From positions 1-8,903 of the forward strand of contig CALZZH010000090.1 of NCBI GenBank assembly GCA_945830595.1: a stretch of 8,903 bases of DNA, given 5' to 3'. The translations under genes were made by a program, and so were the position numbers. Within the stretch, counting starts at the first letter, position 1; the number at the start of each line of letters is the position of its first letter. Source of the stretch: Avoscillospira sp945864925 (GTDB lineage: Bacteria; Bacillota; Clostridia; Oscillospirales; Oscillospiraceae). This document shows positions 5,280 through 8,903 of this stretch, piece by piece. The notes under the pieces were generated by a model. It did not search any database, was not told the origin of the DNA, and saw only the letters and a list, made by a program, of their open reading frames with translations.

Positions 5280-7262
5280 ATGGCAAAAAAACAATCCTAC
5301 GGCAACGAAAGTATCTCGGCCCTGAAGGGCGCCGACCGGGTGCGGAAACGCCCCGCGGTCATCTTCGGCTCCGACGGCCTGGAGGGCTGCGAGCACGCCG
5401 TATTCGAAATTCTTTCCAACGCCATCGACGAGGCCCGGGAGGGCAACGGCAATCTCATCATTGTGACCCGGTATCTGGACCACTCCATCGAGGTGGAGGA
5501 CTTCGGCCGGGGCTGCCCCGTGGACTGGAATCCGGCGGAGGGCCGCTACAACTGGGAGCTGGTGTTCTGCGAGCTGTACGCCGGCGGCAAATACGACAAC
5601 AACAGCGGCGGCGACTACGAATACTCCCTGGGCCTCAACGGCCTGGGCGCCTGCGCCACCCAGTACGCCTCCCGGTATTTTGACGCCACCATCCGCCGGG
5701 ACGGCTTCAAATACACCCTGCACTTTGAAAAGGGTGAGATCGTCGGCAAGCTGAACAAGGAACCCACGGACCGGAAAAAGACCGGCTCCTGCTTCCGCTG
5801 GTTGCCGGATCTGGAGGTCTTTACGGACATCAACGTGCCGGCGGAATACTTCGCCGACGTCATGAAGCGCCAGGCCGTGGTCAACGCCGGGGTCACCTTC
5901 CGCTTCCGCTGCGAGACGGAAAAGGGCAAGTTCGATATTCAGGATTTCTGCTATGAAAAGGGCATTCTGGACTATGTGACGGAGCTGACCGACGGCCAGG
6001 CCATGACCATGCCCCAGTTCTGGGAGGCCGAGCGGAAGGGCCGGGACCGGGAGGACAAGCCGGAGTACAAAGTGAAGATTTCCGCGGCCCTGTGCTTCTC
6101 CAACCAGGTCAACCGGCTGGAATACTACCACAACTCCTCCTGGCTGGAGCACGGCGGCGCCCCGGAGAAGGCGGCGAAAAACGCCTTTGTCTACGCCATC
6201 GACGCCTATCTCAAGCAGAACAGCAAATACACCAAGACCGAGAGCAAAATTACCTTCCAGGACGTCCAGGACTGTCTGGTGCTGGTGACCAACTGCTTCT
6301 CCACCCAGACCTCCTATGAGAACCAGACCAAGAAGGCCATCACCAACAAGTTTGTCCAGGAGGCCATGACGGAGTTCTTCCGCTCCCGGCTCCAGGTCTA
6401 CTTCATCGAGAACAAGGCCGAAGCCGACCGCATCGCCGACCAGGTGCTGCTCAACAAGCGCAGCCGGGAGACGGCGGAAAAGACCCGGCTGAACATCAAG
6501 AAAAAGCTCTCCGGCACCATCGACCTGGCCAACCGGGTGCAGAAATTCGTGGACTGCCGCAGCAAGGACGTCTCCAAGCGGGAGATCTACATCGTGGAGG
6601 GCGATTCGGCTCTGGGCTCGGTCAAGCTGGGCCGGGACGCCGAATTCCAGGGGATCATGCCCGTCCGGGGCAAGATTCTCAACTGCCTCAAGGCCGACTA
6701 CGACCGGATTTTCAAATCGGAGATCATCACGGACCTCATCAAGGTCCTGGGCTGCGGCGTGGAGGTTCAGAACAAGAAGAACCGGGATCTCAGCGCCTTT
6801 GACCTGGGGAGCCTGCGGTGGAACAAGGTGGTCATCTGCACCGATGCCGACGAGGACGGCTTCCATATCCGGACTCTGATCCTCACCATGCTCTACCGCC
6901 TGACGCCCACCCTCATCGAGCAGGGGTATGTGTATATCGCGGAAAGCCCCCTGTATGAGATCAACTGCCGGGACAAGACCTGGTTTGCCTACTCCGAAGG
7001 GGAGAAGAACAGCATTCTCAAAAAGCTGGAGGGCAAAAAATTCACGGTGAACCGCTCCAAGGGACTGGGCGAGAACGAGCCGGAGATGATGTGGATGACC
7101 ACCATGAATCCGGAGACGCGGCGGCTCATCAAGGTCATGCCCGAGGACGCCGCCCGGATGAGCCAGGTCTTTGACCTGCTCCTGGGCGACAACCTGACGG
7201 GAAGAAAGGACCACATCGCCGAGAACGGATATAAGTATCTGGATCTGGCGGATATTTCGTAG
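5280..7262 (+). CDS. parE: Type II topoisomerase subunit B (ParE/GyrB-like)
   Basis: The ATPase/TOPRIM subunit of a type II topoisomerase that hydrolyses ATP to drive DNA strand passage in the nucleoid. At 660 residues it matches ParE length. The GHKL ATPase has HAVFEILSNAIDEA (Glu43, Asn47), EDFGRGCP (Asp74) and the lid region LGLNGLGA. The transducer domain follows. The TOPRIM domain has VEGDSALGS (Glu440) and TDADEDG (Asp522, 524, 526). The C-terminus has SKGLGENEPEMMWMTTMNPE. It departs from the canonical family at EGDSAGG (Leu445 here), DADVDGSH (Glu525, Phe528) and RYKGLG (Ser for Tyr), so it is a divergent branch. ParE fits better than GyrB because it is paired with a ParC-like gene, but phylogeny would be needed. 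The ATG at 5280 follows TGAGGA by 5 nt. The frame is open further upstream, but that part is promoter and repeat DNA. Confidence 0.93.
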   Translation: MAKKQSYGNESISALKGADRVRKRPAVIFGSDGLEGCEHAVFEILSNAIDEAREGNGNLIIVTRYLDHSIEVEDFGRGCPVDWNPAEGRYNWELVFCELYAGGKYDNNSGGDYEYSLGLNGLGACATQYASRYFDATIRRDGFKYTLHFEKGEIVGKLNKEPTDRKKTGSCFRWLPDLEVFTDINVPAEYFADVMKRQAVVNAGVTFRFRCETEKGKFDIQDFCYEKGILDYVTELTDGQAMTMPQFWEAERKGRDREDKPEYKVKISAALCFSNQVNRLEYYHNSSWLEHGGAPEKAAKNAFVYAIDAYLKQNSKYTKTESKITFQDVQDCLVLVTNCFSTQTSYENQTKKAITNKFVQEAMTEFFRSRLQVYFIENKAEADRIADQVLLNKRSRETAEKTRLNIKKKLSGTIDLANRVQKFVDCRSKDVSKREIYIVEGDSALGSVKLGRDAEFQGIMPVRGKILNCLKADYDRIFKSEIITDLIKVLGCGVEVQNKKNRDLSAFDLGSLRWNKVVICTDADEDGFHIRTLILTMLYRLTPTLIEQGYVYIAESPLYEINCRDKTWFAYSEGEKNSILKKLEGKKFTVNRSKGLGENEPEMMWMTTMNPETRRLIKVMPEDAARMSQVFDLLLGDNLTGRKDHIAENGYKYLDLADIS

Positions 7263-7266
7263 GAGG
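7261..7266 (+). promoter_or_regulatory. Orphan consensus ribosome binding site at the parE stop
   Basis: AGGAGG overlaps the parE stop codon (TAG, 7260-7262). No start codon with a downstream gene lies at normal distance; the palindromic element begins immediately after it. It looks like the original parC ribosome binding site, now 331 nt from the parC ATG in linear sequence. Confidence 0.65.
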
Positions 7267-7589
7267 AATTGACAATTGACAATGGGCAATTGACAATGGA
7301 TGTGTCCCTTCGGGACGATTGAATTTTGCAGAAGCGGCCAAAAGCCTTCTCCTTGAGTAGGGCGGCCAGACCCTTGGCCACCGTGTGCAGGCAGTGCGAT
7401 TGGCCGGAACCCATCTTCAGAATCACAAGTACCCTCCGGCGGGCTGGGGTCAGCCCGCCCTACAGTGTCCCGGAGGAAGCGCACTGCCCAACTGGCCTCA
7501 AGGAGAAGCCTTTGGGGTGCGGCGCATATTTCTGATCCGTCGCGTCAGCGACACATTCATTGTCAATTGTCAATTGTCCATTGTCCATT
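7267..7589. repeat. Large nested palindromic element between parE and parC
   Basis: The outer arms 7267-7306 and 7550-7589 pair without gaps. By my hand alignment 34 of 40 positions are exact, and two of the six others would be G-U in RNA. The arms consist of iterated ACAATTG/ACAATGG units. Inner nested stems are 7341-7357 with 7497-7513 (16 of 17), 7390-7398 with 7480-7488 (GGCAGTGCG/CGCACTGCC), 7433-7439 with 7470-7476, and GCGGGCTG/CAGCCCGC at 7439-7446 with 7451-7458. Each arm also carries a small hairpin (GTCCC TTC GGGAC at 7304-7316; GTCGC GTCA GCGAC at 7539-7552). The whole element can fold into one long interrupted hairpin. It encodes no transposase and no convincing protein, so it is a MITE-like repeat. 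Confidence 0.85.
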
Positions 7590-7597
7590 GAAATACT

Positions 7598-8903
7598 ATG
7601 GCAAAAAAGAAATCAGAACCGAAAATCGACCGCAATATCAAGGGCGTCGAGGGTCTTCACGCGGCAGTGCTGGAGCAGAATATCACCGAGACCCTGGAGA
7701 CCAATTTCATGCCCTATGCCATGTCGGCTATTGTCTCCCGGGCCATTCCGGAGATTGACGGCTTCAAGCCCTCCCACCGCAAGCTCCTGTACACCATGTA
7801 TAAGATGGGCCTGCTGACCGGCGGGCGCACCAAGTCCGCCAACATCGTGGGCCAGACCATGCGCCTGAATCCCCACGGCGACGCCGCCATCTATGAAACC
7901 ATGGTCCGCCTGTCCCGGGGCTATGAGGCCCTGCTGCACCCCTTTGTGGATTCCAAGGGCAACTTCGGCAAGGTCTACTCCCGGGATATGGCCTACGCCG
8001 CCTCCCGCTACACCGAGGCCAAGCTGGATCCCATCTGCCAGGAGCTGTTCCGGGACATCGACTCCGACACCGTGGACTTTGTGGACAACTACGACTCCAC
8101 CATGCAGGAGCCGACCCTGCTGCCCACCACCTTCCCCAACGTGCTGGTCAGCAACAACACCGGCATCGCCGTGGGTATGGCCAGCAACATCTGCGGATTC
8201 AACCTGCGGGAGGTCTGCCAGACGGCCATCGCCTGGATCAAGGATCCGGGCTGCAATCTGCTGGACACCCTGCCGGCGCCGGATTTCCCCACCGGCGGCG
8301 AGATTCTCTACGACCCCCTCCAGATGGCGGAGATCTACCGCACGGGCCGCGGCTCCTTCCAGATCCGGGCCAAGTGGCGTTACGTCAAGGAGGGCAACCT
8401 CATTGAAATCTATGAGATTCCCTACACCACCTCCACCGAGGCCATTCTGGACAAGGTGGCCGACCTGATGAAGGCGGGAAAAATCCGGGAAATCTCCGAT
8501 ATGCGCGATGAGACCGATCTGTCCGGTCTCAAGCTGACCATCGACCTGAAGCGGGGCGTGGATCCGGACAAGCTCATGGCCCGGCTGATGAAATCCACGC
8601 CGCTGATGGACTCCTTCCCCTGCAACTTCAACATTCTCATCGCCGGCATGCCCCGGGTCATGGGTGTGGGCGAAATTCTGGAGGAGTGGACGGCCTGGCG
8701 CAGCCAGTGTGTCAAGCGCCGGGTGTTCTTCCAGCTGCAGAAGAAACAGGAGCGGCTGCACCTGCTCAAGGGCCTGCGCAAAATCCTGTTGGATATCGAC
8801 AAGGCCATCCGCATCATCCGGGAGACAGAGTCCGACGCAGAGGTCGTCCCCAACCTGATGATCGGCTTCGGCATCGACCAGGTTCAGGCGGAGTTCGTGG
8901 CGG
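7598..8903 (+). CDS. parC: Type II topoisomerase subunit A (ParC/GyrA-like), 3' partial
   Basis: The DNA cleavage subunit that partners the preceding B subunit. About 435 residues of an expected 700 or more are present before the window ends. The winged-helix core reads MSAIVSRAIPEIDGFKPSHR, then KSANIVGQ, NPHGDAAIYE (91-100), GNFGKVYS, and SRYTEAKL with catalytic Tyr138 preceded by Arg137. The tower domain begins with segments such as YDPLQMAEIYRTGRG. Positions equivalent to E. coli GyrA Ser83 and Asp87 are Ala96 and Glu100. A stop codon in frame at 7589-7591 means the ATG at 7598 is the first possible start, yet no purine-rich ribosome binding site lies in the preceding 30 nt (ends CATTGAAATACT). 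It presumably shares the parE transcript. Both subunits start MAKK. GyrA is an alternative name, but the pairing and sequence suit topoisomerase IV. Confidence 0.93.
   Translation, partial: MAKKKSEPKIDRNIKGVEGLHAAVLEQNITETLETNFMPYAMSAIVSRAIPEIDGFKPSHRKLLYTMYKMGLLTGGRTKSANIVGQTMRLNPHGDAAIYETMVRLSRGYEALLHPFVDSKGNFGKVYSRDMAYAASRYTEAKLDPICQELFRDIDSDTVDFVDNYDSTMQEPTLLPTTFPNVLVSNNTGIAVGMASNICGFNLREVCQTAIAWIKDPGCNLLDTLPAPDFPTGGEILYDPLQMAEIYRTGRGSFQIRAKWRYVKEGNLIEIYEIPYTTSTEAILDKVADLMKAGKIREISDMRDETDLSGLKLTIDLKRGVDPDKLMARLMKSTPLMDSFPCNFNILIAGMPRVMGVGEILEEWTAWRSQCVKRRVFFQLQKKQERLHLLKGLRKILLDIDKAIRIIRETESDAEVVPNLMIGFGIDQVQAEFVA

Noticed and set aside
4872..7484. 870-residue open frame on the - strand
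   Set aside because: It is antisense to the well-supported topoisomerase gene and translates repeats at both ends. Long antisense frames are expected in GC-rich coding DNA.
7326..7535. 69-residue ORF between parE and parC
   Set aside because: Lies entirely within the nested palindromic element; it has no ribosome binding site, and translations of such repeats are common spurious proteins.
7267..7589. CRISPR array, because of the repeated ACAATTG units
   Set aside because: Units are 7-14 bp, tandem and mirrored at both ends. There are no regularly spaced 25-40 bp repeats or unique spacers, and no cas genes.
7613..8761. 382-residue open frame on the - strand
   Set aside because: Antisense to parC, with biased composition and no recognisable motif.

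Overview
The window suggests a GC-rich, endospore-forming Firmicute, most likely a gut clostridium of the Oscillospiraceae/Ruminococcaceae type. The evidence is a spoIIE-type sporulation phosphatase, sigma-A promoters with 17-bp spacers, GGAGG-type ribosome binding sites, and intergenic palindromic repeats of kinds common in such genomes. This placement is inference; no marker gene fixes the species. Bases 1-44 are not biological: they are a Nextera (Tn5) library adapter left at a contig end.

Layout. (1) 45-1337 (+): C-terminal part of SpoIIE, cut at its 5' end by the adapter and contig edge. (2) 1389-3109 (-): a two-gene operon, a LacI-family regulator followed by an SDR reductase resembling the EF-P 5-aminopentanone reductase YmfI. 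The genes overlap by ATGA. The operon has a near-consensus promoter whose -10 box lies inside a perfect 9-bp inverted repeat, a likely autoregulatory operator. (3) 3125-3352: promoter/operator, a decayed copy of a dispersed repeat, and a strong terminator hairpin. (4) 3353-4837 (-): a UPF0371/DUF1846 protein with its own promoter. (5) 4838-5279: a divergent intergenic region with promoters for both flanking genes around an intact palindromic repeat. (6) 5280-7262 (+): type II topoisomerase B subunit (ParE/GyrB-like). (7) 7267-7589: a large nested palindromic element. (8) 7598-8903 (+): the matching A subunit (ParC/GyrA-like), cut by the window end.

The genes fall into independent units: sporulation (SpoIIE), a regulator/reductase pair, the DUF1846 protein, and a topoisomerase heterotetramer pair. 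The most interesting point is the parE-parC junction. A consensus AGGAGG sits at the parE stop, while parC's start has no usable ribosome binding site of its own. The 323-bp palindrome lies exactly between them. If folded in the mRNA, its arms would bring AGGAGG to about 8 nt from the parC ATG, so the repeat may either have split the pair or act as a structural bridge for parC translation. Three intergenic regions carry repeats from related families, including two copies of one element in opposite orientations.
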